A DNA stretch of 24,754 nucleotides from an uncultured Bacilli bacterium (GCA_944358495.1 CALVRF010000008.1:1-24754), one strand, 5' to 3'; positions 8,042-16,132 are shown, counted from the first letter of the stretch. Numbers and translations: made by a program. Notes: generated by a model not told the origin, from the sequence alone.

Positions 8042-8869
8042 TTATACATCACCACTCACTATTAGATGAAATCTTTCTTCATCATTATTTTTTAAATAAT
8101 CATACGTTTGGCTCCGTCTCCCCCAAAAATCTACATTTACAATATTATCCATTTTATTTATAAATCTTAAATGTTCAAATAGAGCAAATATACCTAAATA
8201 TTTCTTCCTTCCGGTAGAAGAAGCCCCCCACTTAACAGCATACCATTCACTTTTATCATTAGCTCTAAACATCAATGAATATGAAACAGGAATCTTGTTA
8301 TCATAACAAACTAATAAAGAGGAGTTTTCCTTATTCTGCAATAAATAAAATACATATTGCAAATCTTCTCTATCTAAACTCTTCATATCACATTTTTGCT
8401 GTCCTTTCCAGCAATTTTTATCTATATATAAAACATCCTTCCATAATTTTAAACTATTATAATTTTCATTTGAAACTTTAAAGTTATACATACTCTTTTC
8501 TTTTAAATACCTCTTATAATTTCTTTTAACTTGACTATGGGCAGAATTGCTTAAATATTTATCAATATCATCTATACATAATTTAGGAGCTTTCCACTCA
8601 TCTAATAAATCAACCACAAAATCTTCTTTAAGTTTTTCATATACATTCTTACTTATATAACTAAACTTAAATGTAAATCCTTCATTTATATAATTTTTCA
8701 TTTTGTCAACGGTTTCATCATCTATAGAAATATCAAAGAAATGTTGAGATACTAACTGATTACCAGTTTTTCTAAATAATAAATTACCAATTTTGAATAG
8801 TTCATTAACATTATACCGAATATATGATGATTGAGTCCAAATTTCAGACATTGTAAAATTATTATTCAT
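8042..8869 (-). CDS. Second FemAB/GNAT-fold acyl- or aminoacyltransferase
   Basis: This 275-residue protein starts at the ATG at 8869, with AAGGAG seven bases before it. A TTG six bases upstream is a weaker option. SQVKRNYKRYLKEK (about 112-125) is the basic helix typical of the CelD/FemAB-like acyltransferase group. SSLLVCYDNKIPVSYSLMF, WYAVKWGASS and VDFWGRRS are its core strands. It shares fold but little direct sequence with the next gene, so this is an old pair rather than a recent duplication. The start overlaps the DegT stop by eight bases, implying translational coupling. Two such ligases in a row would suit attachment of two amino-acid or acyl groups to one scaffold (inference). Confidence 0.68.
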   Translation of the reverse strand: MNNNFTMSEIWTQSSYIRYNVNELFKIGNLLFRKTGNQLVSQHFFDISIDDETVDKMKNYINEGFTFKFSYISKNVYEKLKEDFVVDLLDEWKAPKLCIDDIDKYLSNSAHSQVKRNYKRYLKEKSMYNFKVSNENYNSLKLWKDVLYIDKNCWKGQQKCDMKSLDREDLQYVFYLLQNKENSSLLVCYDNKIPVSYSLMFRANDKSEWYAVKWGASSTGRKKYLGIFALFEHLRFINKMDNIVNVDFWGRRSQTYDYLKNNDEERFHLIVSGDV

Positions 8870-10046
8870 TTTCAAACTCCTTCAAAATAACATTTATATA
8901 TTTTAGATGTTTTGACTTTAAAGAAGCTGATAAATTAAACCATGCTGTTTTATTAAAAATATCGTGAGAAATAGAACAATCAATTTCAGTATATTCACTT
9001 AATTCATAAGGAAAATGCGATTTATGCCAAGAATTTTTTTTCTTAAATGTATCAAACTCATTAATTAAATTGCTACAATAATGATTAAAAGGAACTCCTC
9101 TCTCTTTCATCCAATTTATAAAATTAGTACATTCTTTTTTTGTATTAAAATTGAAACAAACACTTGTTTTGACGCTTTGGCAATTTTCATCAATCGTTCT
9201 AATATTAAATTTATTAAATTTTAAACCATTAATTATTTGGGAATAACTATATTCTTGCTTGTTTATGATTTTATCAACCTTTTTTAATTGTTCCAACGCT
9301 ACTGCACTTTGTAATTCAGTTAATTTATAATTTTCTCCAAAAAAAGTATTTCCATTCTCCCAAGTAGGATAATCGTCACCAATTCTATATCCACCATTAT
9401 CGTGATACATTTTTGCCGCCATATAAATTTTCTTGTTATTAGTGGCTATAAACCCACCTTCTCCGCAAGTAATTGTCTTTCCAGCTTGCAAACTAAACGC
9501 TCCTACATCACCTATGGTTCCAGAAAATTTATTTTCAAATTTTGAGCCAAACGCTTGTGCAGCATCCTCTATTACCAATAATGAGTGTTTTTTTGCAATT
9601 CTTTTTATCTCCTTCATATTGCATGGTTGTCCCTGCATATGTATAGCCATAATAGCTTTCGTTGATGGACTAATATTTTCTTCAATTTTATTAACATCAA
9701 TATTCATCGATTTATCAATATCTACAAACTTTGGTACAGCCCCACATGATAAAACGCTGCTTGCAGAAGCTATAAACGTAAATGGAGACATTAATACCTC
9801 ATCTCCCGGACCTATACCACATCCTATACATGCAAGTTTTAACGCTGCAGATCCATTGCAACATGCTAATACATATTTCACACCTAAATATTTAGCTAGT
9901 CTCTCTTCTAATTCATTAGTTTTATAGAGCAATTGTGGGCCATGATATCTAAACAAACTTTTCGATTTTATAACTTGTTTTACCGCTTTTAATTCTTCTT
10001 TACCAATATAATATGTACCTAAAAATGGATCGTTTGGAATGTTCAT
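8862..10046 (-). CDS. DegT/DnrJ/EryC1/StrS-family sugar or cyclitol aminotransferase
   Basis: This 394-residue protein has full family length and all expected motifs. They are: ACCNGSAALKLA (61-72) for phosphate binding, SPFTFIASAS (87-96), VIEDAAQAFG (158-167) with the Asp for the pyridine nitrogen and the Gln of this family, and SLQAGKTITCGEGG (185-198) with the Schiff-base Lys K190. The SLQ...K...GEGG form resembles enzymes that aminate keto-sugars or keto-inositols. AGGTGA lies seven bases before the ATG. It directly follows the glycosyltransferase gene. In a blasticidin-like scheme it would act on the glycosylated nucleoside (amination or deoxygenation), but it could equally serve a surface-glycan pathway. 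Confidence 0.88.
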   Translation of the reverse strand: MNIPNDPFLGTYYIGKEELKAVKQVIKSKSLFRYHGPQLLYKTNELEERLAKYLGVKYVLACCNGSAALKLACIGCGIGPGDEVLMSPFTFIASASSVLSCGAVPKFVDIDKSMNIDVNKIEENISPSTKAIMAIHMQGQPCNMKEIKRIAKKHSLLVIEDAAQAFGSKFENKFSGTIGDVGAFSLQAGKTITCGEGGFIATNNKKIYMAAKMYHDNGGYRIGDDYPTWENGNTFFGENYKLTELQSAVALEQLKKVDKIINKQEYSYSQIINGLKFNKFNIRTIDENCQSVKTSVCFNFNTKKECTNFINWMKERGVPFNHYCSNLINEFDTFKKKNSWHKSHFPYELSEYTEIDCSISHDIFNKTAWFNLSASLKSKHLKYINVILKEFENE

Positions 10047-10051
10047 TTAAA

Positions 10052-11173
10052 TCACCTACATTCTTTCATAATAATTTCAGCTATCTTGCGAGAAGAACTA
10101 TTATCAAATTGCTTTGCATAGTCATTTCGCTTATGATAATAATTCTTTTGACTTTTCTTTAAAAAATCTATTGTTTCATTTGCAATGATATCAGTTTTTG
10201 AATTTAAATATTTTTTTACATTAGAGATTACCATTTCAACACCAGTATTTTCATCTAACAATTGTGGTATCTTTGTAAAAAAATTAAATTTATCCCAATT
10301 AACAATTTTAAATCCTAAATCTAATTCTTTATAATAATCAAGTTGTAATAACTGGCTATAATTTATAGGCGGAATATACATAATTTCTTTATCTCGCCAC
10401 ACACTTTCAATAAAATTACCAAGTCCAGAAGCTAATATAATATGTGAACAAGTATTTAGCTCGTTTAAATAATCTTGATTTGATAAAGTCTCCACACGAA
10501 TTTTTGAACTTTTATTGTTTAGTTTTAAATAGTTTATGACTCCACTACCGCCACAAATTATTATCTTATCAAATTTTTTAACAATATCTGATGATAATAT
10601 TTCATTTATTATTTTATTATAATACTTCTTAACAATTTCAGAATCAATTACAAACGCTTCAGCACCACCAGTATTTATTATCAACTTATTTTCTTTTTTT
10701 AGTTTTTTGTTAGTATTAATTTCCCTTAAAGGACCTATAAATATAGGATTTTCAATATTTTTTCCTATCCGCTCAAAGTTGGCCTTTGAAGAAATTATTT
10801 CTGATATAATATAACCTTTGGCCTTTTCTAAACCATCATCAAGTTTATCCCACATCCACATTAAATTATCAATGAAATACACATTTTTATGACCGTTTGT
10901 TATTGCAAATTTAGCTCCAGGTTGATTTTCAGAAGATAAAATAACATCAAAACTTAAAATTATATTTTTATATTTTTCTAGTTCATCAAAGTCAAAAGTT
11001 TTACACTCGATTATTTTATCAAAATAATTTGACATAACGGCTTGTTCTAAAGCAATCCCAGTTCCCATAAAAGTTAATTTTATTTCAGGATATTTTTTTA
11101 ATTCTTTTACTACACTTAATGCTGTCGCAACCGGACCATATCCAAATTGTTCTGCAGTTACTAATATATTCAT
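10052..11173 (-). CDS. GT-B-like glycosyltransferase, candidate nucleobase glucuronosyltransferase
   Basis: From the ATG at 11173, four bases after the radical SAM stop, the product has 373 residues; an upstream open extension overlaps that gene and is rejected. The N-terminus MNILVTAEQFGYGPVA followed by a helix is the first Rossmann motif of GT-B enzymes. The C-terminal half has LIINTGGAEAF, IICGGSG and ILASGLGNFIESVW, resembling the nucleotide-sugar-binding domain of MurG and UGT-type enzymes. No membrane segment is present. Lying between the radical SAM and DegT genes, and next to a MilB-like N-glycosidase, it is the candidate for cytosylglucuronate-synthase-type chemistry (free base plus UDP-sugar). 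That function is inferred from context; the fold call is firmer. Confidence 0.68.
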   Translation of the reverse strand: MNILVTAEQFGYGPVATALSVVKELKKYPEIKLTFMGTGIALEQAVMSNYFDKIIECKTFDFDELEKYKNIILSFDVILSSENQPGAKFAITNGHKNVYFIDNLMWMWDKLDDGLEKAKGYIISEIISSKANFERIGKNIENPIFIGPLREINTNKKLKKENKLIINTGGAEAFVIDSEIVKKYYNKIINEILSSDIVKKFDKIIICGGSGVINYLKLNNKSSKIRVETLSNQDYLNELNTCSHIILASGLGNFIESVWRDKEIMYIPPINYSQLLQLDYYKELDLGFKIVNWDKFNFFTKIPQLLDENTGVEMVISNVKKYLNSKTDIIANETIDFLKKSQKNYYHKRNDYAKQFDNSSSRKIAEIIMKECR

Positions 11174-11177
11174 ATAA

Positions 11178-12191
11178 TTACCTACTTTCAAAATATTTTT
11201 CACTAAACAAACAATTACACTCATCACATTTTAACTTACAGTTCAATTTTCCTTCTAATAAAAGTTTACTTAGTTTTTTCTTTTTTTCACCATTCCATAT
11301 TTCTTTAAATGTCTGATTAGCTAAATTACCAATATTATAGAGTTCTCTATCTCTGTGTATACTACAATCACATGGATATACATTTCCAGTTGGACAATCA
11401 ATAAATGCACAATAATTTGGCACTACACATTTCAAATTTATTTTTTCTTTTCTGTCGCCATTTGTATTTATTTCAGAATTGAAAAAATTTATATTTTTAC
11501 ATAAAAACTTAATATTGTTTTGAATTGCTAGGTCTTGATAATTCTTAAGATTTTTATTATAGTTTTCTATTTGAACTTCAGTTGGAAATAGAAACTCACA
11601 ATCTTTAATAATAATTGGATTAATATAATCAAAATTTACATTTTTCTTCATATTTATAAACTTATCAAAATCATCAATATTTTTTCTATTAAGAACATGA
11701 TTTAAAATAATCTTTACATTCGGCATATATTTTTTTATCAAATTAATATTATCAGTAGCTTTTTCCCATAGTTTTTCTGTTCTTCTTAATTCATTATGTA
11801 TCTTTTTATTGTGACTATCTATAGAGAAAAATATATTACACATATTGAACTTTGATAACATTTTTATTTTGTCTTCATTTAAATTTAATCCATTAGTAAT
11901 AACGTTTATTTTTATATTTTTCTTGGTACAATATTCTAAATATTCAAATATATCATCATTAACAAAGGGCTCACCACCACCAGTAAAATGAATATACTTA
12001 ACCCCCAATTCAGCTAATTCATCTATCAACTTCTTTACATCTGTATTATTTTTTTTACATTCGTTTTGTCTAACATCACAAAAAACACAATTAGCATTAC
12101 AATAATTTGTTAACGATATATATACATAAAATGGTTTATTATAATTTGTATAAATGTCTTTTAATTCCTCATCTATTAATTCTAAATACAT
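11178..12191 (-). CDS. Radical SAM enzyme with SPASM-like C-terminal cluster
   Basis: This 337-residue protein has the radical SAM cluster CNANCVFC (C31, C35, C38) and the SAM-binding FTGGGEP motif at about 69-75. The C-terminal Cys-rich region, CAFIDCPTGNVYPCDC followed by CKLKCDECNC (C318-C327), is a SPASM-like auxiliary iron-sulfur domain. Related enzymes mature peptides, oxidise amino-cyclitols (BtrN) or decarboxylate cytosylglucuronic acid (BlsE/MilG). No small precursor peptide is seen beside it, which argues against RiPP maturation. The ATG follows AAAGGAATA and lies five bases after the N-glycosidase stop. Its place beside the N-glycosidase and glycosyltransferase genes favours a sugar-nucleoside modification. 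Confidence 0.85.
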   Translation of the reverse strand: MYLELIDEELKDIYTNYNKPFYVYISLTNYCNANCVFCDVRQNECKKNNTDVKKLIDELAELGVKYIHFTGGGEPFVNDDIFEYLEYCTKKNIKINVITNGLNLNEDKIKMLSKFNMCNIFFSIDSHNKKIHNELRRTEKLWEKATDNINLIKKYMPNVKIILNHVLNRKNIDDFDKFINMKKNVNFDYINPIIIKDCEFLFPTEVQIENYNKNLKNYQDLAIQNNIKFLCKNINFFNSEINTNGDRKEKINLKCVVPNYCAFIDCPTGNVYPCDCSIHRDRELYNIGNLANQTFKEIWNGEKKKKLSKLLLEGKLNCKLKCDECNCLFSEKYFESR

Positions 12192-12196
12192 AAAAG

Positions 12197-12658
12197 TTAT
12201 TCCTTTCTATTGGTCTCTTCTTTAATCGCATTTATAATACAATCCAATAATGTCTGGCTTGGAAACTTTTCTGTTTTATGATATATAGTTTCAGTTAAAG
12301 CAGAAAGCCCATTTAATACTGGAGAATAGTGTGCCTCCTTTTCTAAAAACAAATGAATTTTCTTTTTCATTGAAGAAGCCCATCCAAGCTCAATATGAAC
12401 ACCACCAGAAATTGGATTTCCTGGTATAACAAATAATACATCACAATTTTTTACCCCATTATAATCACTTAAAGTAGACTCTTTAGGGGAAACATAATCC
12501 TTCCCCATATTTTCCCTTTTTATTGCTAAATAATAATCTATTTTTTGACTTTCCATATAATTTATTAATTCATTAAAGAAATATTTATATTCTTTTTTTA
12601 TTTCTTTTTTATCCCAATCCATAATCCCGCTAAATGGACAAGATATAAATATTTTCAT
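12197..12658 (-). CDS. MilB/BlsM-like nucleotide N-glycosidase (nucleoside 2-deoxyribosyltransferase superfamily)
   Basis: This 153-residue protein begins IFISCPFSG, the nucleotide-binding strand of the deoxyribosyltransferase fold. It carries the catalytic Glu (E90) in GGVHIELGWA. YNGVKNCDVLFVIPG (66-80) is the usual strand before the active site. The combination of KREN, SPKEST, SDY, HIELGWA and FLEKEAHY recalls MilB and BlsM, which release the base from (hydroxymethyl-)CMP in mildiomycin and blasticidin biosynthesis; this comparison is from memory. A generic deoxyribosyltransferase is the alternative. The start overlaps the PHP gene stop by four bases (ATGA). Its neighbours, a radical SAM enzyme and a glycosyltransferase, are those of the nucleoside pathways. 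Confidence 0.68.
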   Translation of the reverse strand: MKIFISCPFSGIMDWDKKEIKKEYKYFFNELINYMESQKIDYYLAIKRENMGKDYVSPKESTLSDYNGVKNCDVLFVIPGNPISGGVHIELGWASSMKKKIHLFLEKEAHYSPVLNGLSALTETIYHKTEKFPSQTLLDCIINAIKEETNRKE

Positions 12659-13524
12659 AAATTATTTCTCTCCTTCCTCAATCTTTTCTGCAAATAAGAA
12701 CAATCTTCTTGACATAAATTATTGTCAATTCCATATCCTATTTCTTTATTATTTTGAACTGTTGGGAAATGATGATCACTACCACAAGTATAGGAAATAT
12801 CAAGAGCCTTAGCTAAGTGAACAAGTCTTTGTATTTGACTGCTAGAATATTCACTATAATATGCTTCAATTCCATCAGCACCTGCATCTAAAAGTGTATA
12901 AATCATTTGAAGTACATCTTCATCATTTAATTTATAACTAAATGGATGAGCTAATATAACGTCTCCACCTGCCTTTCTTATTGCACTAATTACGTCTTTA
13001 TAAAAGATATCATAATCAGGATATTCAGGAAAATTATTTATCGTATACTTTTTTACATCCTCTATCTCAGAGACTGTATAACCAGATCTTTTCATATATG
13101 TTTCTATTTCTTTCCACAACCGACAATATTTACTATAATCTATTCCACAATACATATCGTCCCTTAAACAACTATACATTTTTTTTAATTGATAAAGATA
13201 TTCTAAATTTATTTTTGTTCTATACTCTTTTAAATACATTAATACATCTTGCAACTCACTATTACTATAATCAAAATCATAACCTAACAAATGTATTTTT
13301 TCTTTATTCCCTTTTATATCTATAAAGGATGATAATTCAATACCAGTAATTATTTCTACTTCCTTATCATCAAAATCAATGTCATGTATTCCATCTACTG
13401 TATCATGGTCTGTTATAGATAAAATTCCCACATTATTTTTTTTCGCTGTTTCAATTAATGTCTTAGGATTAAATAAACCATCCGAATAACAAGAATGAAT
13501 ATGTAAATCCACATAATCTCCCAT
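12655..13524 (-). CDS. PHP-domain phosphoesterase
   Basis: From the ATG at 13524, with AAGGAG eight bases before it, the product has 289 residues. A GTG nine bases upstream would overlap the binding site. The metal-binding motifs of the PHP fold are all present: DLHIHSCYSDG (H8, H10, D15), LSITDHDTV, GIELSS, ILAHPFSY and CGSDHHFP. The layout resembles TrpH/YciV-type nucleoside phosphate phosphatases, with an inserted helical segment at about 95-160. It is the first gene of the operon and couples to the N-glycosidase by a four-base overlap. Dephosphorylating a pathway intermediate, or a phosphorylated storage form of the product, is plausible; the substrate is unknown. Confidence 0.82.
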   Translation of the reverse strand: MGDYVDLHIHSCYSDGLFNPKTLIETAKKNNVGILSITDHDTVDGIHDIDFDDKEVEIITGIELSSFIDIKGNKEKIHLLGYDFDYSNSELQDVLMYLKEYRTKINLEYLYQLKKMYSCLRDDMYCGIDYSKYCRLWKEIETYMKRSGYTVSEIEDVKKYTINNFPEYPDYDIFYKDVISAIRKAGGDVILAHPFSYKLNDEDVLQMIYTLLDAGADGIEAYYSEYSSSQIQRLVHLAKALDISYTCGSDHHFPTVQNNKEIGYGIDNNLCQEDCSYLQKRLRKERNNL

Positions 13525-13559
13525 AAGAATCACTCCTTAATTGTAATTATAAAAAAAAT

Positions 13560-13588
13560 AAAAAAATTATGGTAGTCATAATTTTTTT
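13560..13588. terminator. AT-rich inverted repeat between LysR gene and biosynthetic operon
   Basis: A perfect 12-bp stem (13560-13571 with 13577-13588) has a 5-base loop, with A and T runs that give a U tail on either strand. It may terminate the LysR transcript. With only one G-C pair per arm it may instead be a DNA operator. Confidence 0.45.
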
Positions 13589-13617
13589 ATATGGTATAAA
13601 TGGCATTTATATGTCAA
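13588..13617 (-). promoter_or_regulatory. Weak candidate promoter of the biosynthetic operon
   Basis: TTGACA (13612-13617) is a perfect -35, but the best -10 at standard distance is only CATATA (13588-13593, 18-base spacer). A poor -10 would suit a promoter needing an activator such as the adjacent LysR protein. The inverted repeat would then lie in the leader. Confidence 0.3.
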
Positions 13618-13618
13618 A

Positions 13619-14515
13619 CTATTCATCTTTTAAAATCCTAATAAAATCTTGAATCACATGATTTAAATTTTCTTTCTGATACATTACACTAAGTGATATT
13701 TTTAATTGTTCAATAGCAGGCTTTATCTCAATAAATTTTTTAGATTCCAATTCTTCTTTTACAAAAGCGTCAATCATCCATCCAACCCCAATACCTTTTT
13801 CAATAAGTTTTTTTCCGATAGGTGTAGAATTATTTTCAATAATTGGATTTAATGCTATATTATATCTTTTAAAATATGAGTCAATAACATTTCTTGTTCT
13901 AGTAGTATTACTAGGTAAAATTAATGGTAATTTAGCGAATTCTTTTGATAGCAATCGCTTATTTTCATATTGTCCATAGTATTCTCTATTAGCAACAAAA
14001 ATACCTGTTAATTCTCTTATTTTTTTTACTGCAATATTAGGATCACTAGATTTAGTTAAATCAGTATCTATAATCAAATCGAGTTCTTTCTTTTTTATCA
14101 TTGCTACCATTTCGGAAGTGTTTTTATCAATAATATTTACTTTAATATTAGGATAAATTTTACGAAATTTTAATATGCTATCTGAAATATAATATGTACC
14201 AACATGTGTAGGAACCCCCAAATTTAATTCGCTGATAGAATCATTTTTATATTCATTTATTACTTTTATTCCTGATAATAAAATAGCATTAGCATTATCA
14301 ACATAATAATATAATATTTTCCCAGCTTCAGTAAGTTTAACCCCTGTAAATGACCGATCAAAAAGTTTAACATTAAAAAATTCTTCAAGCTTTCTAATCG
14401 AATAACTAATTCCTGGCTGTGTTAAGTCTAATTTCTTGGCAGCTTCTGAAAAGCTGTTAGAATTAGCAGTCACATAAAATACAGAATATAAGTTTAAATC
14501 ATATACTTGTTTCAT
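13619..14515 (-). CDS. LysR-type transcriptional regulator
   Basis: The protein has 298 residues from the ATG at 14515; a TTG 21 bases upstream is possible but less likely. The N-terminal winged HTH is classic: LYSVFYVTANSNSFSEAAKK, LDLTQPGISYSIRKLE and LFDRS..GVKLTEAG. The rest is the two-lobed periplasmic-binding-like effector domain (about 88-295). It is encoded on the same strand as the biosynthetic operon, upstream rather than divergent, which is less usual for a LysR regulator. It is the only regulator adjacent to the operon and a reasonable candidate for its control, although its effector is unknown. Confidence 0.87.
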   Translation of the reverse strand: MKQVYDLNLYSVFYVTANSNSFSEAAKKLDLTQPGISYSIRKLEEFFNVKLFDRSFTGVKLTEAGKILYYYVDNANAILLSGIKVINEYKNDSISELNLGVPTHVGTYYISDSILKFRKIYPNIKVNIIDKNTSEMVAMIKKKELDLIIDTDLTKSSDPNIAVKKIRELTGIFVANREYYGQYENKRLLSKEFAKLPLILPSNTTRTRNVIDSYFKRYNIALNPIIENNSTPIGKKLIEKGIGVGWMIDAFVKEELESKKFIEIKPAIEQLKISLSVMYQKENLNHVIQDFIRILKDE

Positions 14516-14553
14516 TTCTATCCAACTCTTTCTCAACTAAATTAATTTATTAA

Positions 14554-14582
14554 ATTATACCACACTCAATTAGTTTTAGCAA
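14554..14582 (-). promoter_or_regulatory. Promoter of the LysR gene
   Basis: On the minus strand TTGCTA (14577-14582) is 17 bases before TATAAT (14554-14559), with TGG just upstream of the hexamer forming an extended -10. The start codon lies about 40 bases downstream. Confidence 0.65.
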
Positions 14583-14718
14583 AAATAAAAACAAGTGTTC
14601 TGACTATTCTTTAATATCGTAATCTTTATTTCATTATCTCCTTAAAACAATCAATTACTATTTATCTAATAATTCAATCATTCTTTCTCTGTAACCAATA
14701 GAAAGAAATGTTAATATT

Positions 14719-15766
14719 TTATAATAATTCTTTTAAAACAGCATATATAACATTAACAACAATAGAATTACCCGCTTGTTTATACAATTGATAGTCTGAT
14801 ACTTTATTTTGTGCCTTATAAAAGTCATCATCCGAAAACCCCATTAAACGCCATGCTTCCTTAGCTGTAATTTTTCTTATTCTCATAAATTATTCCCCCT
14901 CTTCTATTACAATTTTACAATTATTAGCGGTATTACTAGCTGTAATTGTTGGTGCTATTCCTAGTGGTGAAAATAATCTAGACGTTTGATTAAACTTATC
15001 GGTAGGATTATACCCACAAACCCCACCTTTTAAATACTTTTGATAATCAACTATATATTTAATATTACTGTCTTTTATATTAGAGAAAACTCTTTTACCC
15101 GAATTATCGTAAGTATAAAAAGAAGTTGTAAGATAATATTTTTCATCTATATCTTTTTCCATTAAATCATATAAACAAACTTTTTTTAATAGCCTTAGGA
15201 AAAGAAAATTTTTTACAATTATTTAAAATGGCAATTAAAAAATACCTCTTACGCATTTGAGGTATTTCATAATCATTTGCAGATAAAACACTTTCATATA
15301 GTGTATAACCAAGTTCCTTTAAATCTTTTTTAAACAATTCAAGGGTGGTTTTAAATTTTTTACTAGTAATCATCGCTACATTTTCAAAAATTACATATTC
15401 AGGTTTATTATTTACTTCCTTTAACAATCTTATCATTTCCCATCCTAAACTTGATCTTGTTTTACTTTCAATTTCAAAACCTTTCATATTTCCAGCAGCA
15501 GAAATATCTTGGCAAGGAAATCCACCAATCCATAAATTACAGCGTGGTAAATCCTTACCACTTAATTTAGTTATATCACCCAAATTTAAGTTTTCACTTA
15601 TATTGTGGATAGCACAATAGCTTTTTATTGCGTATTTATCAATTTCCGAAAAAAACATTACCTGATAATCTTTTATATATCCTTCCTGTTTTAATCTTTC
15701 TAATGCTTTTTCAGGTGCACCAATTCCACTAAAAAATGTTCCAACTTTTAAAATTTTATTATTCAT
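14719..15766 (-). pseudogene. Broken C5-cytosine DNA methyltransferase (Dcm family)
   Basis: Three consecutive segments add up to one complete C5-MTase of about 350 residues. The first (from ATG 15766) has motif I FFSGIGAPE, the catalytic GGFPCQDIS, ENV and QMRKRYFL. The frame then shifts in a run of seven A (15181-15187); six A would restore it. The middle segment has the target-recognition region and APTITASNT. An in-frame TAA at 14893-14895 interrupts it. The tail RIRKITAKEAWRLMGF and YKQAGNSIVV (motifs IX and X) ends at 14719. With two independent lesions it is probably inactive, although the frameshift alone could be a slippage or sequencing effect. No restriction gene is nearby, so it was probably an orphan or phage-derived methyltransferase. 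Confidence 0.8.
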
Positions 15767-15879
15767 ATGTATATTCCCCCATTCTTTATCTTTTAACATA
15801 TTTTCTTTATAAATTAACAAAAAAAAGAATAAATTTTGTAAATTTATTCTAAACAAATTATATGACTAAAGCCTTATAT

Positions 15880-15913
15880 TATAAGACTTCAACGACTTTC
15901 GTTGTATAAGACT
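15880..15913. repeat. 9-bp direct repeats flanking a perfect hairpin
   Basis: TATAAGACT occurs at 15880-15888 and 15905-15913. Between them CAACGA and TCGTTG form a 6-bp stem with a CTT loop. The second copy overlaps the stop of the truncated signal-peptide ORF. There is no U tail, so it is not a typical terminator; it could be a recombination scar or a protein-binding site. Confidence 0.5.
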
Positions 15914-16010
15914 ATGCAGCATACCCTGCACTCATTAATAATACTAAACTAATTACCCCAATTATACTTATAACTTTAATTTTTGCTTTTCTTTTTCTTC
16001 TTAATTTCAT
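15912..16010 (-). CDS. 32-residue ORF consisting only of a signal peptide (likely truncated secreted protein)
   Basis: The ORF starts at an ATG four bases after AGGTGATGG-type ribosome binding sequence and has a good promoter at 16044-16072. It encodes a basic N-terminus (MKLRRKRKAKIK), a hydrophobic core (VISIIGVISLVLLM) and a signal-peptidase-I-like end (SAGYAA), then TAG. Proteins of low-GC gut Firmicutes often continue after such a leader with a secreted domain, which is absent here. It is therefore best read as a truncated exported protein, although expression of a free leader peptide cannot be excluded. The flanking repeat at 15880-15913 marks the break. Confidence 0.55.
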   Translation of the reverse strand: MKLRRKRKAKIKVISIIGVISLVLLMSAGYAA

Positions 16011-16043
16011 ACCATCACCTACGTTAGTTATTAACTCACATTA

Positions 16044-16072
16044 ATTTTATCATGTTTTTAAAAAAATGTGAA
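16044..16072 (-). promoter_or_regulatory. Promoter of the signal-peptide ORF
   Basis: On the minus strand TTCACA (16067-16072) and TAAAAT (16044-16049) are exactly 17 bases apart. One arm of the putative XRE operator overlaps the -35. Confidence 0.6.
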
Positions 16073-16086
16073 CTATTTACTCACAT
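16066..16086. promoter_or_regulatory. Putative operator ATGTGA-N9-TCACAT between divergent promoters
   Basis: An inverted repeat with 6-bp arms (16066-16071 and 16081-16086) lies between the two divergent -35 regions. A further ACTCACAT copy is at 16034-16041, downstream of the minus-strand promoter. The position suits repression of both promoters by the XRE protein encoded at 16133. Confidence 0.5.
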
Positions 16087-16106
16087 ATATTAAAAAATAT
16101 TTATCC

Positions 16107-16112
16107 TATAAT
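16107..16112 (+). promoter_or_regulatory. -10 box of the XRE gene
   Basis: A perfect TATAAT lies about 20 bases before the start codon. The matching -35 window (about 16084-16089) is poor and overlaps the operator arm TCACAT, as expected for an autoregulated promoter. Confidence 0.5.
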
Positions 16113-16132
16113 AATCTTAGGTGATGCCTTAC

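Noticed and set aside
11178..12191. RiPP-maturing radical SAM system
   Set aside because: Although a SPASM-like domain is present, no short precursor ORF, leader peptide or RiPP recognition element is seen nearby; the neighbours are sugar and nucleotide enzymes.
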